Shown here one piece after another: positions 25,815-33,915 of a stretch of 64,000 nt of DNA. Both the position numbers and the translations under genes were made by a program. The notes beneath the pieces were generated by a model that worked only from the letters and a program-made list of their open reading frames with translations, searched no databases and was not told the origin of the DNA. The DNA is from Ohessyouella blattaphilus (GTDB lineage: Bacteria; Bacillota; Clostridia; Lachnospirales; Lachnospiraceae). The stretch is from NCBI RefSeq assembly GCF_024721265.1, contig NZ_JAMXOC010000008.1:48409-112408 (forward strand), read 5' to 3'. The first letter of the stretch is position 1. Every line of letters starts with the position of its first letter.

Positions 25815-27215
25815 ATGAAAACCATACGGGAGTGTTTGCAATCGTATACGAGCACCGATTTTTATCCCTTTCATATGCCCGGGCATAAGCGCAATTTACG
25901 GATGCTTGGCAGCGAGTTGCCGTATTCGCTAGATATTACCGAGATTGACGGCTTTGATGATTTGCACCACGCCAGCGGCCTCCTAAAAGAAGCCCAGGAG
26001 CGCGCCGAGGCGGTCTTCGGCGCCGAAGAATCTCATTTTCTAGTGAATGGTAGTACCGGTGGTATACTTTCGGCAATTAAGGGGATAGCAGATCTAGGTG
26101 ATACCATACTTGTGGCAAGAAATTGCCACAAGTCTGTTTATAATGGGCTGGAAATGTTTGGCATTAAGGCCGTCTTTTTATATCCGCGTATCGACCAGGA
26201 AACGGGCATTTGCCAAGGGATTTCGCCGGCGGCGGTAAGGGAAGCGCTAAATGCCCATCCGGAGTGTAAAGGCTTAGTTATCACGTCCCCTACTTACGAA
26301 GGCGTAGTTTCCCAGGTGCGGGAAATTGCAGACATTCTTCATCAGCGCCAGTTGCCTCTGATTGTCGACGAAGCCCACGGCGCTCACTTTGGCTTTCATA
26401 AGGATTTTCCTGCCAGTAGTAATGCCAGCGGCGCCGATATTGTGATTCATAGCCTCCATAAAACCCTGCCGGCGCTAACGGGAACGGGTCTTTTGCATAT
26501 GAATGGTGAGATCGTAGATAAAAAGAAAGTGGCGCGGATGCTCACAAAGCTTCAGACCAGTAGCCCTTCTTATCTATTGATGGCTAGTATCGATGAGTGC
26601 GTCTCCTTTTTGCAGGAGCGCGGGCCAGAAGAGTTTGCTAGGTATACCCGGGAGCTACAAGAACTAAGAAGCGAACTACGACAGCTTAAGCGGCTAAAGC
26701 TTGTAGAGGGTCCAGAGTACGAACTGTCAAAAATTGTGATTTCCACGAGAGAAACGTCCCTTACAGGCACCCAGCTGATGGCGTATCTTCGCCGGGAACA
26801 CCACTTGGAACTGGAGATGGCAAGTGGTGATTACGTAGTGACGATGACCAGCGTTTGTGACTGCAAAGAGGGCTTTTTAAGGCTTTTGAAGGGGCTTTTA
26901 CAGATGGATGAGCGCCTCAGTGAAAAAAGCGGTGAAAGGGAAAACTTTGGGACCCCAGTGACTAGGGTTAAGTACAGTATTTCCGAAACCGTGAAAAAGA
27001 AACGAAAAAATGTTATAATAGAAGAGGCGGCGGGAATGATTGCCGCCGAATATATCTATCTTTATCCGCCAGGGGTACCGCTTTTAATCCCTGGGGAAGA
27101 GATTACGCAGACGATGATCCAGGTAATTCTTAAGTACCGAGCAGATGGTCTAGAGGTCCAAGGACTCACCGATACCAGAGGGGATCTTAGAATAGAGGTT
27201 ATAGATTTTGGGTAA
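25815..27215 (+). CDS. Orn/Lys/Arg decarboxylase family, YaaO-like
   Basis: PLP-dependent fold-type I enzyme, 466 aa, likely making a polyamine precursor or cadaverine. Motifs: FHMPGHKRN at the N terminus, the substrate/PLP region HFLVNGSTGGILSAI, the Asp-x-Ala-His VDEAHGAHFG, and the PLP lysine in SLHKTLPALTGTG. The short form lacks the N-terminal wing domain of inducible decarboxylases, as in B. subtilis YaaO/SpeA. Substrate cannot be told from sequence. It heads a run of overlapping genes to 32.4 kb. Confidence 0.92.
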   Translation: MKTIRECLQSYTSTDFYPFHMPGHKRNLRMLGSELPYSLDITEIDGFDDLHHASGLLKEAQERAEAVFGAEESHFLVNGSTGGILSAIKGIADLGDTILVARNCHKSVYNGLEMFGIKAVFLYPRIDQETGICQGISPAAVREALNAHPECKGLVITSPTYEGVVSQVREIADILHQRQLPLIVDEAHGAHFGFHKDFPASSNASGADIVIHSLHKTLPALTGTGLLHMNGEIVDKKKVARMLTKLQTSSPSYLLMASIDECVSFLQERGPEEFARYTRELQELRSELRQLKRLKLVEGPEYELSKIVISTRETSLTGTQLMAYLRREHHLELEMASGDYVVTMTSVCDCKEGFLRLLKGLLQMDERLSEKSGERENFGTPVTRVKYSISETVKKKRKNVIIEEAAGMIAAEYIYLYPPGVPLLIPGEEITQTMIQVILKYRADGLEVQGLTDTRGDLRIEVIDFG

Positions 27216-27795
27216 AATATATTGCATGATGGGAAAGAGCTCTACCGGTAAGGACTATCTCTACCGGGAGATTAGAAAAAGAATCCCTGAGCTTAAGCCA
27301 GTGGTTCCCTATACCACCAGACCTATTCGGGAGGGGGAGCGGGACGGCGCCGAATATTTTTTTATAGATGAAGAAAAGCTAGCCGAATATACGAAGGCCG
27401 GTAAAGTGATCGAGCAGCGGGCCTATCAGACGGTTCACGGGATTTGGCGTTATGCGACTATCGATGACGGCACTATTTCTCTAGCCACAGGTGATTACTT
27501 ATTGATCGCTACGCTAGAAGCCTATGCCCATTTGCGGGAGTACTTTGGGCCAGGTAATGTGGTTCCCCTTTATATCGAAGTGGAAGACGGGGAGCGCCTT
27601 CGCCGCGCCCTTAAAAGGGAAGACAAGCAAGAAGAACCGAAATACGCGGAAGTTTGTCGGCGCTTTTTAGCCGATACGGAAGACTTTAGCGAAGAAAATT
27701 TGAAAAAGATGGAAATTGATAGACGTTTTCTCAATATCGACCGAGAGACGTGTATATCGGAAATAGAAGAGGAAATAGTAAATGACAGGGTTTAA
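27208..27795 (+). CDS. Guanylate kinase-like P-loop protein
   Basis: A 195-aa nucleotide-kinase-fold protein with the guanylate-kinase GMP-binding region PYTTRPIREGERDGAEYFFI. The Walker A reads GKSSTGKD, ending in Asp instead of Ser/Thr, a variant I have seen in Clostridia homologues. It occupies the place of tmk in the yaaO-tmk-holB order of Bacillus. It may be a second GMK or have a different substrate. TTG start overlaps the decarboxylase stop by 8 nt; GAGGT is the ribosome site. Confidence 0.8.
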   Translation: MGKIYCMMGKSSTGKDYLYREIRKRIPELKPVVPYTTRPIREGERDGAEYFFIDEEKLAEYTKAGKVIEQRAYQTVHGIWRYATIDDGTISLATGDYLLIATLEAYAHLREYFGPGNVVPLYIEVEDGERLRRALKREDKQEEPKYAEVCRRFLADTEDFSEENLKKMEIDRRFLNIDRETCISEIEEEIVNDRV

Positions 27796-28780
27796 AGATG
27801 TAGTAGGCCACAAAGAGATTATCGAATATATAAGAAATGCCATTAGTCAGGATAAGGTGTCTCACGCCTACGTGCTAAATGGACCGCGAGGTTCGGGAAA
27901 GAAGATGCTAGCTAAGCTTTTTGCCATGACCCTATTGTGTGAGCGTTCCCAGACGGATCCTTGCGGAAAGTGTAAATCCTGTATTCAAGCGGAGAGCAAC
28001 AACAACCCTGATATTATCTACGTGGTCCCGGAAAAGCTAAATGCGACGGGCATCGGGGTGGATGATATACGTAACCAGGTGAATAGCACGGTAGATATTA
28101 AACCTTACCGTAGCGCTTATAAAGTTTATATTATCAGAGATGCGGATAAAATGACTCCCGGGGCCCAGAACGCCCTTCTAAAAACCTTAGAGGAGCCCCC
28201 GGCGTACGTAGTTTTCCTCCTGCTTACAGAAAATGAAAACATGCTGTACGACACGATTATCTCTAGATGTGTCAAGCTGAAGCTACGAAACTTAAAAGAT
28301 ACCTTGATTAAAAAGTATCTCCAAGATAACCTAGGACTAGGTGAGTATGAAGCCAAGGTATGTACCGCTTTTGCCCAGGGAAATTTAGGCCAAGCGATTA
28401 TGCTGGCAGGGTCGGAGAATTTCACAGAGCTTAAGAACGAAGCGGTATTACTGGCAAAGCGCGTTAAGAAGATGGAAATGGAAGACTTGATCGGGGCTGT
28501 TCGCAGTGCGGCAGCGAGAAATAAAGTGGAGATTGGCGATTTCCTTGATATGGTCGCTATCTGGTACCGAGATGTCTTATTATATAAAGCTACCACGGAT
28601 ATTGACGGCGTTATCTTCCGTGAAGATTTAGAGACGATAAAGGAGCAAGCCCGAAAGTCCTCCTATGAGGGGATTGAGAAGATACTCGAGGCGATAAATG
28701 TTGCCAAAGAGCGTTTGCAGGCAAATGTAAATTCAGAACTGAGCCTAGAGCTTCTGTTCTTAACACTTAAGGAGAATTAG
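27782..28780 (+). CDS. holB: DNA polymerase III subunit delta'
   Basis: Clamp-loader subunit, 332 aa. N-terminal AAA+ domain: VVGHKEIIEYIRNAI, P-loop variant GPRGSGKKMLAKL, zinc-binding four-Cys insertion CERSQTDPCGKCKSC, DADKMTPGAQNALLKTLEEPP (sensor/SRC region) and FLLLTENENML. The canonical GKT/S of the P-loop is GKK, and delta' is generally non-hydrolysing. Start overlaps the preceding gene by 14 nt. Confidence 0.93.
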   Translation: MTGFKDVVGHKEIIEYIRNAISQDKVSHAYVLNGPRGSGKKMLAKLFAMTLLCERSQTDPCGKCKSCIQAESNNNPDIIYVVPEKLNATGIGVDDIRNQVNSTVDIKPYRSAYKVYIIRDADKMTPGAQNALLKTLEEPPAYVVFLLLTENENMLYDTIISRCVKLKLRNLKDTLIKKYLQDNLGLGEYEAKVCTAFAQGNLGQAIMLAGSENFTELKNEAVLLAKRVKKMEMEDLIGAVRSAAARNKVEIGDFLDMVAIWYRDVLLYKATTDIDGVIFREDLETIKEQARKSSYEGIEKILEAINVAKERLQANVNSELSLELLFLTLKEN

Positions 28781-28781
28781 C

Positions 28782-29699
28782 ATGGTAAAGGTAGTAGGTG
28801 TTAGATTCCGGCCCGCGGGGAAAATATATTTTTTCGGGGCGGAAAAGTTAGATATTAAGGTTAGAGATAAAGTCATTGTGGAGACGGCTAGAGGGGTGGA
28901 ATTTGGAACCGTGGTAACCGGTATCAAGGAAATCCAGGAAGACGAAGTTCCTGGACCGGTAAAGCCGGTCATTAGAGTGGCTACCAAAGAAGACATTAAG
29001 AAAGCCGAAAAGAATAAAGAAAAGGAACGGGAAGCCTTTGAGATTTGCTTAGAGAAAATCCGCAAGCATAACTTAGAGATGAAGCTTATCGAGGCGGAGT
29101 ACACCTTTGATAACAACAAGGTGCTCTTTTACTTTACCGCCGATGGCCGCGTGGACTTTAGAGAGCTGGTTAAAGACTTAGCCGGGGTCTTTAGAACCCG
29201 CATTGAATTACGACAAATCGGCGTTCGCGACGAGACGAAGATTCGTGGTGGTATCGGTATTTGTGGTCGTCCACTTTGCTGCGCAACCTATCTTTCGGAT
29301 TTTGCACCGGTATCCATTAAGATGGCAAAAGAACAGAACCTTTCCCTTAATCCTACCAAGATTTCAGGAGTCTGCGGCCGCTTAATGTGTTGTCTGCAAA
29401 ATGAAGAAAAGGTCTATGAGGAGCTGAACCGGACTTTGCCTTCCGTAGGCGATCAGGTGGATACTCCTGAAGGGCTAAAGGGCGATGTCCAGTCGGTAAA
29501 TATTTTGCGCAAGCAGGTGCGGGTCTTAGTCACCCTTGATAACGACGAAAAAGAAATTCGGGAATATCAAAGCGAGGAGCTCAAGTTCAAAAAGGGAAAT
29601 AAGCGTCGCAAGGACAAGGATAAGATATCGAAAGAGGAGATGAAGAAATTAGCCTCTTTAGAAGAAAAGAACGGGAATTCAAAATTAGACGATGAATAA
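28782..29699 (+). CDS. ricT: PSP1-domain protein, RicT/YaaT-like
   Basis: A 305-aa member of the PSP1 family. In B. subtilis YaaT (RicT), with YlbF and YmcA, forms an Fe-S complex that speeds Spo0A phosphorelay and RNase Y-dependent mRNA processing. The conserved cysteines are visible: GGIGICGRPLCCATYL and GVCGRLMCCLQNE. The C terminus is a basic/charged tail. Position directly after holB is the conserved Bacillus order. It overlaps the methyltransferase gene by 8 nt. Confidence 0.93.
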   Translation: MVKVVGVRFRPAGKIYFFGAEKLDIKVRDKVIVETARGVEFGTVVTGIKEIQEDEVPGPVKPVIRVATKEDIKKAEKNKEKEREAFEICLEKIRKHNLEMKLIEAEYTFDNNKVLFYFTADGRVDFRELVKDLAGVFRTRIELRQIGVRDETKIRGGIGICGRPLCCATYLSDFAPVSIKMAKEQNLSLNPTKISGVCGRLMCCLQNEEKVYEELNRTLPSVGDQVDTPEGLKGDVQSVNILRKQVRVLVTLDNDEKEIREYQSEELKFKKGNKRRKDKDKISKEEMKKLASLEEKNGNSKLDDE

Positions 29700-30423
29700 T
29701 CAGGAACGTATCGATGATTTACAGATAAAGGGCTATAAGATTATCCAGAATCCGCAACTATTTTGTTTCGGAATGGACGCTGTGCTATTAAGTGCCTTCG
29801 CCCGGGTGGGGGAGGCCGAGACAGCTCTTGATCTAGGATGCGGCAATGGGATTATCCCTTTGCTTTTAGCGGCGAAAACGAAGGGGCAGCACTTTACCGG
29901 GTTAGAAATCCAAGAGGAAAGTGTGAATCTTGCTAAGCGCAGCATTGCTCTCAATGGACTAGAGGATAAAATCCAGGTGATAAAAGGGGACATAAAAGAG
30001 GCATCCACAATCTTCGGAGCGTCCTCTTTTTCTGTTATTACCAGTAATCCACCCTATATGATCGGCGCCCACGGCCTAACCAGTGACAAAGAGGCTCTTA
30101 ATATCGCTCGCCATGAAGTCTTATGTACCCTCTCAGACGTTATCCGGGAAGGGAGTCGCCTGTTAAAGGAAAAAGGAAGGTTTTACATGGTTCATCGTCC
30201 TTTCCGTCTACCGGAGATATTAGCGGAGATGCAGAAGCAGCGCATAGAGCCGAAACGGATGCGCCTAGTCTATCCTTATGTACATAAGGAACCCAACATG
30301 GTGCTGATTGAAGGAGTCAAAGGCGGGAGGCCGCGAATGCAGGTGGAACCTCCTTTAATCGTTTATGAAGAGAACGGAAACTATACGAAAGAACTACTGA
30401 AATTATACGGAGAGGTCGAATAA
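29692..30423 (+). CDS. tRNA1(Val) adenine-37 N6-methyltransferase, TrmN6/YabB-like
   Basis: SAM-dependent methyltransferase, 243 aa. Motif I is ALDLGCGNGIIPLLLA and motif IV is NPPYM (SVITSNPPYMIG), the N6-adenine signature. QLFCFGMDAVLLSAFARV at the N terminus is characteristic of the TrmN6 group. Position between yaaT and rsmI matches Bacillus yabB. Confidence 0.92.
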   Translation: MNNQERIDDLQIKGYKIIQNPQLFCFGMDAVLLSAFARVGEAETALDLGCGNGIIPLLLAAKTKGQHFTGLEIQEESVNLAKRSIALNGLEDKIQVIKGDIKEASTIFGASSFSVITSNPPYMIGAHGLTSDKEALNIARHEVLCTLSDVIREGSRLLKEKGRFYMVHRPFRLPEILAEMQKQRIEPKRMRLVYPYVHKEPNMVLIEGVKGGRPRMQVEPPLIVYEENGNYTKELLKLYGEVE

Positions 30424-30425
30424 TT

Positions 30426-31283
30426 ATGCCGGGAACCCTATATTTGTGTGCCACACCCATTGGAAATCTTGAAGATATGACCTTTCGCGTCGTGAACTGC
30501 TTAAAGACGGTGGATTTAATTGCCGCCGAAGATACGCGGAATTCGAAGAAGCTTCTGAATCACTTTGAGATTGCCACGCCTATGACCAGTTACCACGAGC
30601 ACAACAAATACGATAAAGCGAAAGTGTTGGTAGAAAAGCTAGCTGCGGGGCAGAACATCGCCCTCATTACCGATGCCGGGACTCCGGGAATCTCTGATCC
30701 CGGGGAGGTGTTAGTGCGCCTCTGTTACGAGGAAGGCATCGAAGTGACCGCCCTTCCCGGGGGCTGCGCTTTTGTGCTAGCGCTGATTCTCTCTGGTCTT
30801 TCCACTAGGCGTTTTGTCTTCGAAGCCTTTTTGCCAAGGGAAAAGAAGGAGAAAGAAAAGGTCTTAAAGGAATTAGAGCAAGAGACCCGGACCATCGTTC
30901 TTTACGAGGCACCTCACCGTTTGCTAAAGACGCTAGAAAGCCTCTATGGAAGCCTCGGTGACCGGGAAATCGCTGTGGTTAGAGAGCTGACAAAGCGTTA
31001 CGAAGAAGTGAAGCGAGTTTCTTTAAGCGAAGGGATTGCTTATTACCAGGAGCATGAGGTGAAAGGGGAAATCGTTCTCGTCATTGCCGGCAGGGATAGA
31101 AAAGAACTGGAAGCGGCAGAGGTTAGCGCCTGGGAAAAATTGAGCGTAACCGAGCATATGGAATACTACTTAGAGCAAGGAATTGATAAAAAGGAGGCGA
31201 TGAAGAAGGTGGCGAAAGACCGTAACCTGACGAAACGCGATATTTATCAAGAACTGTTAGAACTAAAAAAAGAGGAAAAGTAA
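30426..31283 (+). CDS. rsmI: 16S rRNA C1402 2'-O-methyltransferase
   Basis: Tetrapyrrole-methylase fold enzyme, 285 aa, methylating the ribose of C1402. Motifs: LYLCATPIGNLEDMTFR, AAEDTRNSKKLLNHF, LITDAGTPGISDPGE and TALPGGCAFVLALILSGL. It starts 2 bp after the preceding stop. Confidence 0.97.
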   Translation: MPGTLYLCATPIGNLEDMTFRVVNCLKTVDLIAAEDTRNSKKLLNHFEIATPMTSYHEHNKYDKAKVLVEKLAAGQNIALITDAGTPGISDPGEVLVRLCYEEGIEVTALPGGCAFVLALILSGLSTRRFVFEAFLPREKKEKEKVLKELEQETRTIVLYEAPHRLLKTLESLYGSLGDREIAVVRELTKRYEEVKRVSLSEGIAYYQEHEVKGEIVLVIAGRDRKELEAAEVSAWEKLSVTEHMEYYLEQGIDKKEAMKKVAKDRNLTKRDIYQELLELKKEEK

Positions 31284-32393
31284 ATGCCGAATATCAAGCT
31301 AAGCCACGTTAAGAAAACCTTTCCTAACGGGTTTGAAGTGGTCAAAGATTTTAATATGGAAATTACCGACGGGGAATTCGTGGTTTTCCTTGGTCCTTCG
31401 GGATCGGGAAAGAGCACGGTGCTAAGAATGGTTGCCGGTCTTGAAGAGCCTAGTGGTGGTGAGATTCGGATTGATGGGAAGCGTCTAGAAGAGATTCCCC
31501 CGAAAGAGCGGAGCATGGCGATGCTCTTTCAAAACTATGCAGTTTACCCGAAGCTGACGGTGTATGAAAATATCGGCTTTGGTCTTCGTCAGCGCGGGGT
31601 CGCCGAAGAGGTTATCGATGAGAAGGTCAGATTAATTGCCAATCTATTAGAGGTGGCCGACTTATTAAAGAAAAAGCCTCGCTCCCTAACCGCTTCTCAG
31701 CGTCAGCGAGTGGCCCTGGCTAGAGCCCTTATCTATGATCCTCAGATTCTCGTCATGGATGAGCCCTTTGCCAATATGGAAGAGAATGTGCGCCCGCGAA
31801 TTAGTAAGCGAGTTGCCGAAATCCACGCCCAGATGAAAGGAATTGTCATGCTGGTTACCCACAATCTGCCCATCGGCCTCCGTCTAGCGGACCGGGTGGT
31901 GATGATGAAGCTTGGCGAAGTTCATCAGATTGGGACTCCCAGCGAAGTCTACGACCAGCCCGCTAGTCTATTTGTGGCGGATTTTATCGGAGACCCAAAG
32001 ATCAATTTAATCGATGGCCACTGCGAGATATACGATAACGTGGCTTATATCACCACCAAGATGGGTGAGTTTCGCCTTCCTATTAAGTCTGGTAGCGCCC
32101 TAGATAAAGGCAGTTACCATCAGCAAACGGTGGTAATTGGCTTTAGACCCCAGCAGATGCTGGTGAACGAAACGGTACTAGACGAAAAGCGCTTTCTTCA
32201 GTATCAGGCAAAAGTAGCTGCCGTCTACGACCAAGAGGCGGGGCAAGTACTGCGCTTTGATTTAGATGGCTATCTGGTAGATGCCTTAAATACCAGTGGG
32301 TCCCTAGAAGCGGGAGCAAGTGCCAACTTTATCGTGGACAATGAAAAGGTGCACATCTTTGATAAGGTTACGAAAAAGAACATTAATATCTAA
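31284..32393 (+). CDS. Sugar ABC importer ATPase (UgpC/MsmX type) with abnormal signature
   Basis: A 369-aa cytoplasmic ATPase of the CUT1 type, normally shared among several sugar importers. Walker A (GPSGSGKST), Q-loop (LFQNYAVYPKLTVYENI), Walker B (ILVMDEPF) and switch His (VTHN) are present, followed by TOBE-like domains from residue 235. But the ABC signature LSGGQ is LTASQ and the D-loop NLD is NME, changes expected to weaken ATP hydrolysis. It starts directly at the rsmI stop, with no sugar genes beside it. The importer at 45-47 kb lacks an ATPase. Confidence 0.85.
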   Translation: MPNIKLSHVKKTFPNGFEVVKDFNMEITDGEFVVFLGPSGSGKSTVLRMVAGLEEPSGGEIRIDGKRLEEIPPKERSMAMLFQNYAVYPKLTVYENIGFGLRQRGVAEEVIDEKVRLIANLLEVADLLKKKPRSLTASQRQRVALARALIYDPQILVMDEPFANMEENVRPRISKRVAEIHAQMKGIVMLVTHNLPIGLRLADRVVMMKLGEVHQIGTPSEVYDQPASLFVADFIGDPKINLIDGHCEIYDNVAYITTKMGEFRLPIKSGSALDKGSYHQQTVVIGFRPQQMLVNETVLDEKRFLQYQAKVAAVYDQEAGQVLRFDLDGYLVDALNTSGSLEAGASANFIVDNEKVHIFDKVTKKNINI

Positions 32394-33690
32394 TCTTTCC
32401 CCTCAAGATACCCAGGAGTAAGGCTGCCGCGATCAAGACGGTGAGCACCTCGGTAACGGGAAAGGCAAGCCAGACACCGGTTAAGCCGAAGGCGCCAGCG
32501 AGGAGAAAGCTTAAGGGAATGATAACGAGCATTCCTCTTAAGAGGGAGAGCAAAAAAGCCGCTCGCGCTTTCGTGACAGAGTTAAAGATCGAGACCGCGA
32601 CGATATTAATTCCTGCAAAAGGAAACGCGGTAAAATATAAAAGGATTCCGCGACTGGCGATACTGGCTAGCTTTTGGTTTCCTTCGCTGTTAAAGAGAGC
32701 GATAATACCCTCCCTAAAGACGGCGACGAAAAAGACCGAGACAAGGGCTAAGATAAAAGCCATAAAAAGCGCATAAGCAGCGCTTTTTTTTATGTCGCTA
32801 ATTTCTTTCTTGCCGTAAGCACTACTAATTAGCGGTTGCACACCTTGAGCGATCCCCGTAAAGATAGAAGTCACTACTAAGGAGAGGTTGGCGATGATGC
32901 CGTAAGCCGCAACGCCGGTATTGCCAGCCAGTCCTAGGATTAGGAAGTTAAACACCACAATGACGATACTAGAAGCAATTTCGGTAACAAAGGAAGAGAC
33001 GCCTAAGAGAAGCACAAAGAGGCCTCGCTTTAGGACTCTGCCGGTTTTCAGTAGCTGGAAAGTATTTTGTTTCTTAAAGAAATGCTGACTCATTACGGCC
33101 ATGCTGATCAGAGGAGCCAGCCCCGTCGCAAAGGCCGCGCCAAACATCCCCATCTTCAGCGGAAAGATAAAGACGTAGTCCAGGATGATGTTGGAAAAGC
33201 TACCTATTAGCATTCCCGCCATGGAAAGACCGGGATTTTTGTCATTGCGAATAAAGGCGATTAGCAATTGGTTCATTAAGAAAGCCGGTGAAAAGAAAAG
33301 CATGGTTTTTAAGTAGGTGGTCGTTAGGGCGAGAATATCCTGATTAGCACCTAGTAAGAGGGCGATCTTTTCCGAGAAAAAAAGTCCCGCTAGGATATAG
33401 ATAGCCGCAAAAAGCAGTGCTAAAAGGACGCCGCAGGTAAATATTTCGTTGCTTTTTTGCTGATTTCGTTTCGCCCGCTCAACGGCAAAGGCGGTGCCGG
33501 CACCGATGGCGATCATCAGGGCCGTGCTGTTTATCAAACCGTAAACAGGAATGGCTAGATTCAGTGCTGCTAGCCCATCTGCGCCCAGACCAGCGGCGAT
33601 AAAGAAGGTATCTGCCAGAATGTAGCAGGAGACCCCGATCATACCGATTACGTTAAGGGATGTGTATTTTAGAAAGCGTTTTAATAACAT
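32383..33690 (-). CDS. MATE family efflux transporter
   Basis: A 435-aa, 12-helix Na+/H+-coupled multidrug/toxin exporter of the MATE family, MepA/DinF side. Two homologous halves can be seen (GLGADGLAALNLAIPVYG near residue 33 and GLAGNTGVAAYGIIANLSLV near 255). It converges with and overlaps the ATPase gene by 11 nt. Its leader (33691-33820) contains an attenuator that looks like the guanidine-IV (mepA) riboswitch, so guanidinium export is a plausible role. Confidence 0.92.
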   Translation of the reverse strand: MLLKRFLKYTSLNVIGMIGVSCYILADTFFIAAGLGADGLAALNLAIPVYGLINSTALMIAIGAGTAFAVERAKRNQQKSNEIFTCGVLLALLFAAIYILAGLFFSEKIALLLGANQDILALTTTYLKTMLFFSPAFLMNQLLIAFIRNDKNPGLSMAGMLIGSFSNIILDYVFIFPLKMGMFGAAFATGLAPLISMAVMSQHFFKKQNTFQLLKTGRVLKRGLFVLLLGVSSFVTEIASSIVIVVFNFLILGLAGNTGVAAYGIIANLSLVVTSIFTGIAQGVQPLISSAYGKKEISDIKKSAAYALFMAFILALVSVFFVAVFREGIIALFNSEGNQKLASIASRGILLYFTAFPFAGINIVAVSIFNSVTKARAAFLLSLLRGMLVIIPLSFLLAGAFGLTGVWLAFPVTEVLTVLIAAALLLGILRGKIRY

Positions 33691-33713
33691 AGGTTCACCT
33701 CGTTTTTATGCAT

Positions 33714-33814
33714 AAAAAAATGACTTTAAGTTTCACACCTACAAAGACCTAACGGCGTGAAAAAAGTCATTCTCAGACTTTACCCGGTGGCAAAGTCGTT
33801 TCCTTCTTAAACTA
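33714..33814 (-). promoter_or_regulatory. Attenuator/riboswitch in MATE leader, guanidine-IV (mepA motif) candidate
   Basis: On the minus strand four mutually complementary 6-nt segments occur in order: GACTTT (33792-33797), AAAGTC (33776-33781), GACTTT (33763-33768) and AAAGTC (33722-33727). Segments 1:2 close a hairpin with loop GCCACCGGGT; 3:4 form the base of a long hairpin (33719-33771, upper stem TTTCACGCC/GGTGTGAAA) followed by seven T residues; 2:3 would be the antiterminator. Association with a MATE exporter and a two-hairpin layout point to the mepA motif, which I recall only in outline. Confidence 0.6.
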
Positions 33815-33820
33815 AAACAA

Positions 33821-33849
33821 ATAATACGTGACTCTCTGGTAAAAGTCAA
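33821..33849 (-). promoter_or_regulatory. Promoter of MATE gene
   Basis: TTGACT (33844-33849, minus strand) and TATTAT (33821-33826) with a 17-bp spacer; transcription would start just before the attenuator. Confidence 0.8.
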
Positions 33850-33915
33850 GCCTAGAAATAGCCAAACAAATAGAATTATGGTAGAATGTTAAAGATGTAA
33901 GGAGGAAGAGAAAAT

